A DNA stretch of 64,000 nt from Lophius americanus (taxonomy: Eukaryota; Chordata; Actinopteri; Lophiiformes; Lophiidae), in the NCBI GenBank assembly GCA_037951165.1, contig JBBDHG010000133.1:2780501-2844500 (forward strand), written 5' to 3'. Numbering within the stretch: the first letter of the stretch is position 1; each line of letters starts with the position of its first letter. Below are positions 13,576 through 25,900 of this stretch, one piece after another. The notes beneath the pieces are model-generated. The model saw only the letters and a program-made list of their open reading frames with translations, had not been told where the DNA came from and searched no databases. Position numbers and translations under genes: made by a program.

Positions 13576-14229
13576 CGAGACTTTCAAATCAAGATTGATA
13601 TTTATGTTTTATTTTTCAATATAACATGGGCAAAAAGCCAACCTTATAATTTAGAAAAAGCCACAATAGAGAGGATACAGTACAAATAGAAAATATGAAA
13701 AAAAGTTAACACAGTTGGGCTAAAAAAAAAAACCAAATAACAAAACTACAATTAAACAATGGGGTTGGGGGGGGGGGGCTACCGTTTAAATTAACTCTGT
13801 TTTCATGGCAAGCAGTTATATATATTTATATTTTACAGTTATATTTTCTGTTTGATTTGTGTCAAATTAAGCAAATACACTGCGTCAACATTACAAACCA
13901 GTGTGAAATCAGGTAAATACGAGACATTCTCATTATCTCTTGAAGACCGAACAATACACACTCCCAAAGCAATACAACGTTCAAGGGCTCTTCATTTGAA
14001 AAACTAGTTCTACACTGTCATCCCTGCCAGCAACGGTACATCCTGAAAAAAACCCAATTCCCTGTGTTGTCAAGCAATTCCCCTCAATGAACGGATAAAT
14101 TAAATGTGAAGATTAATCTGAAAAAACTCTGGACTGGACTCCCCACAAGCCAGAAGAACGCGCTTGGATGAGAGGGGTAACGTCTTCAAGCCAAAACAGA
14201 AGTCCAGTTACTTTGGTTTCAACCCACAT

Positions 14230-14640
14230 GGGGTCCAGAAAACAGAACGAAAACCTCCCCCTCATGAGTATAATATGAAATATTAGAGTAGAATAGGACA
14301 TATACAAGATAAAGCTGTTTGTCTCCTTCATATGTTCCAAATTTGGGGAACTCGATCCAATGGTTGGGAAGTTATGTCTGCAAAAAGTTGTTTTTTGGCA
14401 TTAAAAAAAGGCCCCCTAGTGAGTAAAATAATAACTATTAGTATAAAATGTAACATACACAAGATATCTGCTCAAATTGATTCATATGCTCCAAATTTTG
14501 ACTTAATCGGCCCAACAGTTACGAATTATGACCTTAAAAGTTTGGAGATAAAGCTTCCCTTAGTGTTGGACATATGCAACTGACCTCTCCTAAAGTCAAT
14601 TCAGTTTTTCCTCATACTAACAACAACATTATGACTATAA
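14230..14640 (+). repeat. Unnamed dispersed repeat, copy 3
   Basis: Two internal units are visible: CCAATGGTT at 14357 and CCAACAGTT at 14512, 155 bp apart. It carries GCCCCCTAGTGAGTAAAATA and GGAGATAAAGCTTCCC. Confidence 0.75.
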
Positions 14641-15598
14641 CCCCTAGCCAAATGGGTGCCCTAAATTGAATTTAGATATGTTGCCCCCATCCAAACACAC
14701 AACCCAACACAAAAAGGGTATATGTCTACCATATACAAATGAATGAATAAAACAAATACATCTGAAATAAATACTTTTTGAGTCACAACATAAATATATG
14801 TTTTAATGAAATAATAAAAACAAGAAAACATAACTATTAATAAAATTATCGCAGCCTGTCCTTCAACGTAAGTAACTTACTTCAATTTAAGTTTTCAACC
14901 TCAACTGAATATATTATCATCACAAAAAACAATTAAATAACAGATTTGTAGATTTAACCTGTAAAAAAATATTAATATAAACATATATATATATATATAC
15001 AAACATACATATATATATATAATGATCGCTTATTAATGATAATAGTTTTTAATGTATAACAAAAATATTGTTGTAAGTAATTAATTCAGTATATCATCAT
15101 CATTATCAACAGAAATCAAAACATTAAAATACTAATAATACAATGATGCAGATAATAATATGATTATTATGTTTATGTTTAAGTGTTCATCTCTGGGAAC
15201 ATTTCTCAGAACATCTAATGTGTTCTACAACTTCTGCATCCACTCAAACCAAACCGAAAAGCATTGTCCACCAATACACACGTGTTCTAGGACCTCTGGC
15301 TGCTCTGGCCGATAAATGTAGCAACAAATATTCATTTGAAAAAGACCCAATGATGGACTTATTGTCCAAAATATAATTTGATATTTTACTATAAATTCAA
15401 CTTAGTTACCCGACAGCTGGTCAGTTTGTTGCTCCTGTTTGTCAGAGATGGATGTAGAGAGAGGAAAAGAGCGTTAACTGACATCAAATGACAATAAAGA
15501 CAAAAATCATCATCTCCATCTAGTGCCGTAATGGAAGCAGTTCACCTGAGGGGAATTTTGCAAAATAATTTGACTTTCTGACTTTTATTTTTACCTAC

Positions 15599-15688
15599 CT
15601 GCAGGAGAAGCTCTGCATCTTTCTTTCTTTCTCGGAGAAGACCAGCGAGCAGCTCGTTCAGCATCTTGGGTTGGTGCTGTGTGCCCAT
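15599..15688 (-). CDS. Isolated coding-like exon, start codon plus 30 codons; possible alternative first exon
   Basis: On the minus strand an ATG at 15688 in a strong Kozak context (ACCATGG) opens 30 codons beginning MGTQHQPKM and rich in Leu, Glu, Lys and Arg (LNELLAGLL, RERKKDAELLL). It is followed at once by a consensus donor (CTGCAG then GTAGGTAA). The exon ends in phase 0. If spliced to the foxp1 acceptor at 9208-9207, the reading stays open (five codons, VSQVQ) into the foxp1 ATG, giving a 35-residue N-terminal extension. Alternatively it could join a weak exon at 15402-15434 and end as a 40-residue peptide. I do not recognise the peptide. There is no similarity evidence beyond exon structure, so it may be a chance open frame. 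Confidence 0.35.
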
Positions 15689-16889
15689 GGTTCAAATGTT
15701 ATTGATTCTGTGTGACCGCAACGCAATACCCCTGGCTGATGGAGCACCCCACCACCATCTGGATACCCTACGCAAACGTGCAGTCGGTAGGGACGGGCCT
15801 GAATAAAATAATAAAAGGGGCAGCATGATAGCGTGGCAGGTGAGAATGTGAGAGGGACTGATTATTTGTTATATTATATGCGTCTGTGATGAACTGATAC
15901 CCTGCCTCTCACCCAGTATCAGCAGAGAAAGGCTCAAACCTTGTGCAATCCTGCAAAGGATAAGAAACTAAAAATGGGTGGATCATTTTTCCAGCACGTT
16001 TAAGAACAAATATTGACCAAGTGTGTTGACAAAGCAAAGAGAGGAAACTCAGGGGGTAATGAAACCATTCAAGACAAGTCAATTTTGTTTGCACAGTGCT
16101 TTGAGATAACAAAAAAAGTTATCTAAAAGGAAAACTCGCAATAACCTGGTGCACGCCGGGAGCTGTCTGAGTCCGGTGCAAAGGAAGTTTGGCAAAAACA
16201 AAGTCTAAATCTTGATCATAAAAAGGCATTTAATCCATTGTTTACTGAGGCCAAAGGTCGGGCAGAGCGCGCCCTGTGAACATTAGCATCGGAGGCATGA
16301 CCTCAGGCTGAAACAATGATAGTCACTTCAAAACCTACTCACAGTTTTAGCAGTGAGGTTGTACGAATAAAGTCAGTGTAAGGATGATCTTAATGTGAAG
16401 AAGGAATTCATTTGATTTGTTATAAATGTGGACTTTCTATGCGCAATACCGCCACATGACCACAAGAGAGAGACATTTCCCGCCACTTCCCTCATTAGTA
16501 TGACTTTATGAAATGCTGAAAAATTGGACCCTGAGTTCTTTAAAAAATGTTATATTGAGTGAGATAAGGGATTTAACATGTGTTAAATTTAATGTGTAAC
16601 TCATTTTGAGAAAAAAAATCCTTTTAAAAACTGGCTCAACTTATATTTATTACATTCTTTTGATGATTCTGAACATAACAGTTTTGTAACTTTTTTTGGT
16701 GAGTTTTAGTGAGCCTGAAAACGTATTGTAAGCGGAAATATTCCCAGGTGATCACCCGGTTGATAAACTGAGCCACCTCTGCCAAAGGTAGCAGTATTGT
16801 GGCGCGCTTTAGGTGGTCTTGAAATACTGCAACAAAGTGAACCTCCTCCTTAAAGAGTGGGCCGTCGTCACCCTGTACTGTGCCAGTCC

Positions 16890-17285
16890 ATGTGGAAGAG
16901 GATTACTTCTAGAATCAATGATGCAATATGATTTATTAGAGTCAAATGTGATCCATGCAAGGTAGATCTCCTCGAGTCGCTTCATACGAACCAAATTTAG
17001 ACTAAATCGAATCAACTGTTAGGAAATTATGTCAAAATACGTTTTATTTTGTAAAAAAATAAAAGCTCTCCTTAGTGAGTTAAATATAAACTATTAGAGC
17101 AATAACGTATGTATTTACAAAATATAGCTGCGTGAGTCGATTCATATGCACTAAATTTGGACTTAATAGGGCCGACCGATAAAGCTCCGTCTAGTTTTGG
17201 GAATATACAATAGACTTTTCCAGAATCCGGTCCTTCCTCGCACCAAGGTTTACGTGGGTATACAATTTGAAAATGATCCAAAAAA
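16890..17285 (+). repeat. Unnamed dispersed repeat, copy 4
   Basis: Shares GATCTCCTCGAGTCG, CCAAATTTAGACTAAATCG, GTTAAATATAAACTATTAGA and CTTCCTCGCACCAAGG with the family. Confidence 0.75.
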
Positions 17286-18892
17286 TAATTCTCCTCACCA
17301 TCTATATTTTTTATTTACGAAAAGCTTAAATGAACAATATAGATGGATTATAAGGTGCAGTAAGTTCTCAAAACAGCAAAAGGTGAAAGATTAGGAGTCT
17401 TTGTTTATTTCTCAAACACGTATAAATCTAACAAACAAAAAAATGGCTAGGCTGAACTGAGATAACCTTGTAAAGTAGTGATAAACACAAAGCACCATCC
17501 AAGGTAAACAATCAATTACAACGTCTTTGATATGAGGTGCATGGTCAAATGTGAGCCAGTATTTTTATTCTCTCTTTTTATGTGCTCATATTATGACACA
17601 AACAAGAGGATAAAGGGAAAATAAACCAAGGCTGGCTAAAATACTTCTATTATGGACGTACCCAAAAAGGTACTCTGCTCACGGCAGCCCAGAAGGGTCT
17701 GGCGCCGACTCATACATAAAAGGAAACTTTATGGTTCCACATCTCAACTTTTCTACATTTTTCCATTTCATTAGTACAAATACGGCTTGCCTACATCAAA
17801 AAGACAGAAAAATAAAGACTCGACAGCTATAGTTTTGACACTAAAATCGCTTTGGTGCAACAGCAGCAGAAAACTATTTGATTACCTTGTCAGATTTGAC
17901 ACTGCATCTCTTCAGCACTCGTACACAAAACAGTTAGACAGGCCTCAAGCCGTCTCCCGAGCAAAGTGACATTTATAGCATCATCTCTGTCTCACTCCAG
18001 GGGATGGATGTTTGTGTCTCCTGTTAATTGTTCATCAGTTTGTCCTACAAAAGGCAAGCTTCACAAATATAATTCCACCAGATGTAATACCTAAAACATC
18101 TATTCTTACCTTTGCCAACTCATTAAAACAAAACAAAACAAAGACAAATTTTTCAGAGTCAGCTTTTATACTTCACCAGAAAGGGTGACACAAAACCAAA
18201 GTGGATGTGGTCTCAGATATCACAGATAGGCCTGATGTTGGAAAGACTGTCTGATGCTCTACGAACTCAGAAACAAAGTGCTTGATTTAAGACAAATCAT
18301 CATGTCCTAAAAAGAAAAGAAATACAAAAATGTGCAACTTTTGGCTCATATTTCTTGTATAATTACAGCATATTAACCATTTAGGTTCTCCAGCACAGGA
18401 AACATTATTTTGGCTGGAACATAGAAAAGAGAGAAAAGAGCTGGCTAGTAAAGCCCGGTACTGTATAGTTATGAGTTTGTTTCATGTTATTTCTGAAATG
18501 ATATTTAATTGAAAGAGCTAGCCTTGTCTGTGCTCAGGAAATTGCACAAAATTATGACACTCGTTAAAAAAATCTGACAGTATAGGATCTCCATCTTTTA
18601 GTTTCCAAAAAATTTTGAATTATAAAAACATACAAAAAACTGCAATATGTAAAATCTAAATGAAGGTTTCTTGCTTTTGACTAAAATAAAAAAGTCATTA
18701 AAACATTATTGTGCATGATAGTAGTGTTCAGTAGTGTTGTGGGAAATTCTATCAATTGAGAATAAAATTAAGAAATCACAAATGAAGCAAATAGGAACTC
18801 AAATGCTCCATAATGTGCCAGCATATTCTGTAGATCATGCCCATATGCATAAAAGAAAACAAAAACAAACAAACACACATATCTTGAGGGCT

Positions 18893-21800
18893 TTAATGTC
18901 TTGATCGACCTCCTTCAAAGGCGTGGTGCTCCTCATGAGCTGTAACATAAGCAAAGAATTGAGTTACTCACAATTTGGAGGTACAGAAAAACCATCACCA
19001 CATATCGCTCTTAATATTGACGGTAAATACTCACGTTTGTAAAACACCGCTTTAAAAGCTATCTGTGGAAGGAGCTCGTGGATCTTTCCTAAGATGTTTG
19101 ACTCATTTGCAAAAGAAGCGTTTCCGTTCCAGACCTGAAAGACGTCTTCTCTGTCTCTTACACTGACGCTGACCCCGACCACCTCATCGTCTGCATGAGC
19201 AGCAACAGACAATGAGATTAATGCAACTCCATCTCTGCGTTATGTGTACATAGAAAAGCAAGGCCCCTTTGCAACAGAGCTAAAGCCAGTGGTACCTCAC
19301 ATAACCCAATCAGAAACTAGGCCTAGGGTGTCAACCATGACAAAAAAGGGGTACATCCACGAAAAGCCTCCTATCCCCTGCGTTGTACGAGCGATTCCCT
19401 TTATTAAACTCCTCAAAATAAATGTGACTCATTTATAATCTCAGTCCACGTTGACGCAACCTAACTATTTCTATGCAATATTCCCAGCAATATGCTCCAA
19501 GATAAGTGATAACTGTATTTTCCATCAATATCTCCCCTAGTGAGTGAAATATGAAGATGGGATGTGACAAATACAAGTTCGATCTCCTTGGGGAAGTTAC
19601 TACCAACGGTTAGTAAATTAAGTCTGAAAAACAGTGTTTTTCGTAAATAAAGCTAACATAGTGAGTAGAATATAAACCATTAGAGTCAAATATAATAAAT
19701 ACAAGATAAATTTACTGGAGTTGATTCGTATGCATTTACTTTGGACTAAATCTGACCAACGGTTGAGAAATGATTGCCCTAAAACTGTGATTTTGGAGAT
19801 AAAACAGCCCCCTAGTGGCAGATATGTGACAAACCTTATCCAAAACCAATCCAGCTCTTCCTCACACTAAGGTCTAGGAATGCATAAATTTGAAAATGAT
19901 CCATGAAAAAGCAATTGAGTTATCGCGTTAACAGATAGGCGATGACGATTCACCTTTTCGGGGCTGTTATTACCTGAGGCACAATAATCACTGAACTGTT
20001 CTCCAATAGTAGCCAATAGCAACTCCTTCCAAACAACAGACTGTAAATAGAAAAACATTTATTCAGTGGTGAATAATTAACAAGCGAACAATACATAATC
20101 AATGTCATAAATACTGATGAAGTCACTCACGGTATATTCTTTGGGCACTTTCATTTTCCAAACACCTCCTTTTGCGTTGCTTTCTTCTTCCCTGTATGCA
20201 AAACCAACACGCAAACTATTTCTTATAGCTTCAAATACTAAGACATCAAATATGTCTAATCCGTAAACATAATCCTACCAAAGTGGTTTCCTTTCTCCTC
20301 TCATCATATGATAGCTACATCTCAGAGGCAGACTGGAGACGCCAGGTATGTTGTTGTACACTCTCCAAAAGTTCTACTCCAGGGCCAAAAAGAACAGAGG
20401 AAACAGGTTATTTGATTAAACAGCAAGCTGGCACAGGGATCAAACAGATGGCCTTGTTAACATTTCATAATTGTCAGAGCGTATAAAATCACAAAAAAAA
20501 TATTTTCCTCACTGCTCTTAAGTGCTCGCGCACGCAGTCGCGCTTGGGGAGTAATAAAGCGGTACATGAGCTCTTTAACCCTCTGCAATTCAGTTAGATT
20601 TTAGTTCATTATAATTCCATGTCCTCAAACTTGTCCTCACACATGATCACCAACTACCTTGAGTCTGTATTAGTAACTTAGAGAATGTTGTGAAATGATT
20701 ACACAAAACATAATAAGCTAATCTGGCAAAGCATTGAAAAAATAGCATTCAAGGTGACACAGGAATAAACACAAGGAAGCTTCAAACTGTGTGATGCTAC
20801 CGAATCCAATAGTCATGTTTGACGGGCACCATGATTTGTCGGAAATAAATAACAGAATGAACCAAAACAGACGCCGACAGAGTTGTGTCAAGACTGTTTA
20901 ACATCTTACCTGGACAGTCTCCACAGTGTAAATTTTCTTCAGGTTTGACTCGCATTCAGCTGCTGTGGTTCCTGGTAGAGATCTGAAAGAAGAAAAAGAA
21001 AAGAGGGACAAATATTCATTATCCACGCCATGAACAAAGTGTATCCGATCGTCCACCTGGTATCATTTTCGGCACATGACTCAAACACTATTAATAGTTG
21101 TACACAAAAACTTGTACACAATAAGAAAGTACTGAAATAATGCCCTTTCCCAAAGAGGAAATTTTAGCATTTGGATTTTTTCATTTCCATTTTAGGCTCA
21201 TTCTGCAAATGAGGCTTTTCTCAGATGGCGAAATAGCACCAAACGTGTTAATCGTTTTTTCACAAATCTTTACGTACACTACTCTTGTGTACTACAAAAG
21301 GAATTGCAATTATTAATTATTTTTGTCACTCTTAAAAAAAAAAATCACCTGTGGCGTAAGGTTTCGATACTTCATGTTCGTTTTACTTGTAATTGGATTC
21401 AGAATTCTTAGATGTATCCGATTAACAAAAATACTCCTTCTCTCATGGTACTACAGATTTAAGGCTTGACCTAATTCAATAATTTATTTTGGAAAGTTGA
21501 ACTTTTTAAATCAAGAAATAAAAGAATAAACAAGAATTAAAAGAATTTTCTTTAAGATTTTTCTCCTGTAAGGTCGATTTTCTATAAAATGCATAAGTGC
21601 AGGAGGGATCCTTTGGATAATCCTTCAGTTATTCTCTAAATATGCTTTTTTCTCTTATTTGTTGTTCAGACATGCTTTGGTTAGCTGCTCTCTTATCAGA
21701 CAGGATGGTGGGGTTGGATGATAAACAAAGCAGCAAACAGTAAACAACACTGACCTCATTTGAACATCTCACCCTCTGCTTGTGCCATTGCATGATGAGG

Positions 21801-22481
21801 CGTGTGTGACTCACATTTTTCAATTCTGCTGTGATTTCTTGAAATCAATTATAAAACCAGTCATCTAAATATGTCATAAAACCACTCTTTCAAATTTGTT
21901 AACTGGGAACTGTGTGAAACAAGATATCACTTTAAGATCCAGCAGACCAAAAGTGCTTTCCAGACAGACTCAACACAAGTGCCTTTAACAGTAATTTTAA
22001 GACTAAACATGAATTCATAGTGAACTTGTGTGAAATCAAGTGGGTGTATTTCGCTAAATCGGTATGAATAAACACTTTTTATGCAGGATCCGTCTAAATA
22101 GAGAACTTGCTTATGTAGGTCAGAGAAAAACGATGTAGGCATAAACACTGCACCAGAACCATGAAAAGGCCACGTTTGTTGTCATGAGACTTTGCAAAAT
22201 CTACAATCTTATCTAGGTCATTCTAAGACAGGAATTCTTATTAAAGTGACAGCTACATCTTAGAACACTTTCCCTAGCCTAAAAGGGGGAAATATAACAG
22301 CTAAAATAGAAATCGCTTACCTATCGAGCCAGAAAGTCCAGGGCGAATGTAAAGGCAGAGTTCGGATTTCGTCGTTACTTGAAACACTTTCTAAATCTCT
22401 GTCGCTCATGTGAATGTTGTGCTCCAGGTTGACAGGGCTGGAAGATGTGCTCATTTGTAAGGCAGCGACTGGAACGGCCAT
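18893..22481 (-). CDS. eif4e3: Eukaryotic translation initiation factor 4E type 3
   Basis: Cap-binding protein of the eIF4E class III family, which binds the mRNA 5' cap in an atypical way and can compete with eIF4E1. Seven coding exons on the minus strand: 22321-22481, 20910-20982, 20279-20373, 20131-20191, 19974-20040, 19035-19190 and 18893-18939. Phases are compatible and the total is 219 residues plus TAA, close to the human 224. The N-terminus (MAVPVAALQMS) is variable, as expected. The core is nearly family-identical: PLHSPWTFWLDRSLPG, NLKKIYTVETVQ, FWRVYNNIPGVSSLPLRC, EEESNAKGGVWKMKVPK, VWKELLLATIGEQFSD, VSVSVRDREDVFQVW, and the C-terminal HEEHHAFEGGRSRH. eIF4E3 lacks one of the two aromatic cap-stacking residues of eIF4E1, and this copy fits that class. 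It shares a bidirectional promoter with ppp4r2. Confidence 0.97.
19310..19950 (+). repeat. Unnamed dispersed repeat, copy 5 (near full length)
   Basis: In an eif4e3 intron, opposite to the gene. It runs from the ACTAGGCCTA end block through CCCCTGCGTTGTACGAGCGA, two copies of ACCAACGGTT (19602 and 19755, 153 bp apart) and GCCCCCTAGTGGCAGATATG to the GTTATCGCGTTAACA end block. It may be the best reference copy. Confidence 0.8.
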
Positions 22482-22948
22482 TATTACCTCTGAAAACTCT
22501 GTACGACTTAGAAATTTATCAAAACAAACCCTTTCGCCAGACAGTTATCGTTATTTATAGGACTGCTAGGTAAAATTAGCTCCGACCAGCTGCTGACTCA
22601 TTGGTCGCTTCGCCGGTTTGCGCTGTCACCAAAACAGAAAAAAAAAGATGACGCCCGCTGAGAGCCTGACGATACATTGGATAAACCTGAAGTTTATGTT
22701 ATTAGAGATTTAGCCTAGTCTTTATTTACCACATACCAGCAAACATTTATTATTCAACATATACGTTCCTCTTGCTAATGGGGTAGTGCTTTGTTGACCA
22801 TTGGTTTAAACTGGAAAACGACTTCCGCAAACGTGACGTCATCATTTCAGACGTGCGCAGTCTTGTCTGGCATCTTTGTTTGGTTGCTGTCTGCTAATGC
22901 TGCTAATGCTAACTTTCTTGTATTTCCTGCCTGTGACAGGACACAGCC
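22482..22948. promoter_or_regulatory. Bidirectional promoter between eif4e3 and ppp4r2
   Basis: The two start codons diverge and lie 467 bp apart. The interval holds an ATTGG (reverse CCAAT) near 22599, another near 22676, an ETS-type ACTTCCG at 22821-22827 and a full palindromic CRE TGACGTCA at 22834-22841. CpGs are present, including GACGTGCGC just downstream. No TATA box is evident, as is typical of head-to-head housekeeping gene pairs. Motif function is inferred. Confidence 0.6.
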
Positions 22949-25900
22949 ATGGAGATCGACACGTTATTGGAAGCTATTCAAGGTAATATTTGCAGTTATC
23001 TAAAAGAGTGATTCATTAACTGCAAAGGATTTTGACATTTTTTCTGCCCAGTCAATACAAATAATGCAATGTTTGCTAACTACGTCACGTACGTTACTTA
23101 ACCCAGTTGAAATCCACTTATATTCAGAGACATTCGGATTAATATGGATTGTTTATGCTTTGACTGTTTACTTCAATGTTATTGCCAAAATTACACGAGC
23201 TTACCTTCGTTCGACCCATTTTTTTTTTTTTTGACTAGCAAACATTATGTAAACAGCTAACAGTAACATGCTAAATTGACGTTACTTTGTAAAAGAACTT
23301 CACCCGAGTAGTTAACCTAGTCCTCTGGTAACTGAAACTTAATATTAATAATTGCAAATTCACAAAAAAGGGTCAAATTTGGTCTGAATTTTGCCATTTT
23401 TCAAGAATTTTATTTTCAATAAAGTTCTCATGCTTCTAAATTACTTGATCAACTTTAGGGTAAATACTGGTTAAAACGTTGTTTAATAGGATGCTTTCAT
23501 CTGTTGTTTTTTTTGGATAATAATGAAGTCATTCAATCTTCTCTTTTTATATTGATGTAAACAGATTTTGAAAAGAAAAACAAGAAAGAGATCTGTCCTG
23601 TTCTAGAGCAATTCTTGTGTCAAGTTGCCAAGACTGGGCTGCCAATGTAAGTTGTCTACAATGTAAATTGAAACAAATCCTCACATGTAGCAATGAGGAC
23701 ATGTGTTTTCCTGCCTAAGTGGTTAAAGAGAATGAATGAATAAGTCTGTGTGGTCAACCCTCTGGTCATAACATTTAAACCACCTGCCTAGTATTGTGTA
23801 GGTCACTGCAATGCATTGTGTTCTGACACCTTTTCTATCGAAACTAGCATTAACCTTGTCAGCAACAAATGCGAGAAAAAGTATTTACTGGAGGATCAGA
23901 AATTGCTGAAAAAAGTTAATGCTGGTTCTGATAGAAAGGTGTCAGAATATACAATGCAATGCAGGCTTGATTTGGTTGTAAATGGGGAAGCTATACAAAT
24001 CCGGGCAGGCAGTTTTAATGTATGGCTGATTGGTTTAATCTGTATTTAAAGTTTTGGGCTGGTTATATCCCGTTCAATTGAGTGTGGACTCAAATACTAT
24101 AGTTTAAAAAAAAAAAGAATCAACATATTTCATTTCTATTTTTGTATGCTGGAATATGAGCCGAACCATTTGGCTCATAAGGAAAAGTAAAGATTGTGGA
24201 TTTTCTAGGTTTTGAACCTTACATCACTTGCCATGTTGTCTTTTTCATGTAGAAATGCGTTGAATGGCTTTCCATTGTTCTGCGTTTATGACATGAGGAT
24301 TTGTATTTCCAACATTTTAGGATCCCCTGGTCACAGTTCAAAGAGTACTTCATGTTTAAGTTGGAAAAAGTCATCAACGATTTTCACGCTTCATCGCCAG
24401 AACAGAGAGGACAACATGATCCCAACGTGGATTATATTCCCTTCGAAGAGATGAAGGAGAGGATCTTAAAGATTGTGGATTCTTACAATGGGTGAGTAAA
24501 ACTGATGATAAAGCGTTCATTACGAACACATTCTTCGTTATGACCCATATTCAAGTAACTGTACAATTAAGGACCTCAGATTTTCCCAGCAAAATTATTA
24601 TCAACTTAAAACATCCTTAAAGTTTATGTCATCAACATTATCAATTATTGACAAATGTTGATAAAGTCATCATTTATCAACATTTCCATGGTTATGATTT
24701 GAATTTCTGTTAATGCTGTGATATTACATCATGCTCAGATGACGGTGTTTTTCATTTTCTCACTAAACCTTGTGTTAATTTTTCTCTTGTCATGGACAGG
24801 TGCATTTTGCTATTCTGTTATATTTTAAGCATTTAAAAAAGAGTTTGACTAAGAACAAGAATTGCAATTAATGGAGACAACTTAAAATTGAGACAGTTAA
24901 GTGCTTTTAAAAAGGTATTCTGATTATGTCATGGTTGTGATAGTGCTCTTCTTTCATGGTATCAACATAATGACAACCTTATCTCAGAGACGGAGATACA
25001 TTTTCCTTTGTATTAAATGTAATAAAAACAAACAAGTTATTAAAAATGATATCAAATCATTAAAATCTGTTAACTATGGTGTGCTTTATTTAATTTCTTT
25101 CTTTCCGCTAGAATTTCAAATATATTGTCATTTCAATAGACTTTTATTCTCAAGCATTAAAATCTCTTTTTGTTTTTTTTATATTGCAAAATAGCTAATA
25201 TTTGTAAATGAATATTGGCTCTTTCACATGCAGAGTTAGTAATTACTTAAAAATAAACAACAGCTGTTCTCCGTTTCGCAACACCGTATTTTCTGTTGGA
25301 ATTTAGAAATAGTATTTCGACGGCAATTACGATTATTCTTTCATGTCAGAATTTTTGTCCAATTTTTCCAGAATTCCATTCACCATCCAGCGTCTATGTG
25401 AACTCCTTATTGACCCCAAGCGCAACTATACCGGAGCAGAAAAGTTTCTCATGGGTTTAGAGAAGGTTAGCAGCACTTCAATTTGTGTAACAGTCTATGA
25501 ACAATCACATTTTCATTTAAGATAAGCAATAATATTGATGAATATTCTTTAATTATACCGTCCTTGGCTTTGAATCTAATATATATTTGTCTATTTCAGA
25601 ATGTAATGGTGGTCAGCTGTTTGTTCCCCACAACAGAGTGAGTACATTTGATGTTAACCTTCGGCAACTGTACCTCTGCTGGAGGAGAAATTCTGGTTCA
25701 AGTACTTTTTTTGCACTGTTTACAGACTAAACAACCGGTTTTGTACCTTTCTACCCTTTTATAGGAAAAATGGTGCTTCTAGTATAAACAGAATGAATGG
25801 AGTGATGTTTCCTGGCTCCTCCTCTCTATATTCAGATTGGTGAGGAACCACACACGTGTTAGAGCTTGACTTCCACAGAAATTAGGTCACCTCATACGCC

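Larger units (their letters stand above)
13576..18892. other. Intergenic DNA between foxp1 and eif4e3
   Basis: Mostly AT-rich and repetitive. Contains a G-homopolymer (13766-13778), two copies of the unnamed dispersed repeat (about 14230-14640 and 16890-17285), an AT microsatellite (14984-15020), the coding-like exon at 15599-15688, and a fragment of a common fish interspersed repeat near 15830-15930. The 3' UTR of eif4e3 must occupy part of the right end; TTTATT (minus-strand AATAAA) occurs near 17405 and 17565, but neither can be chosen with confidence. Confidence 0.5.
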
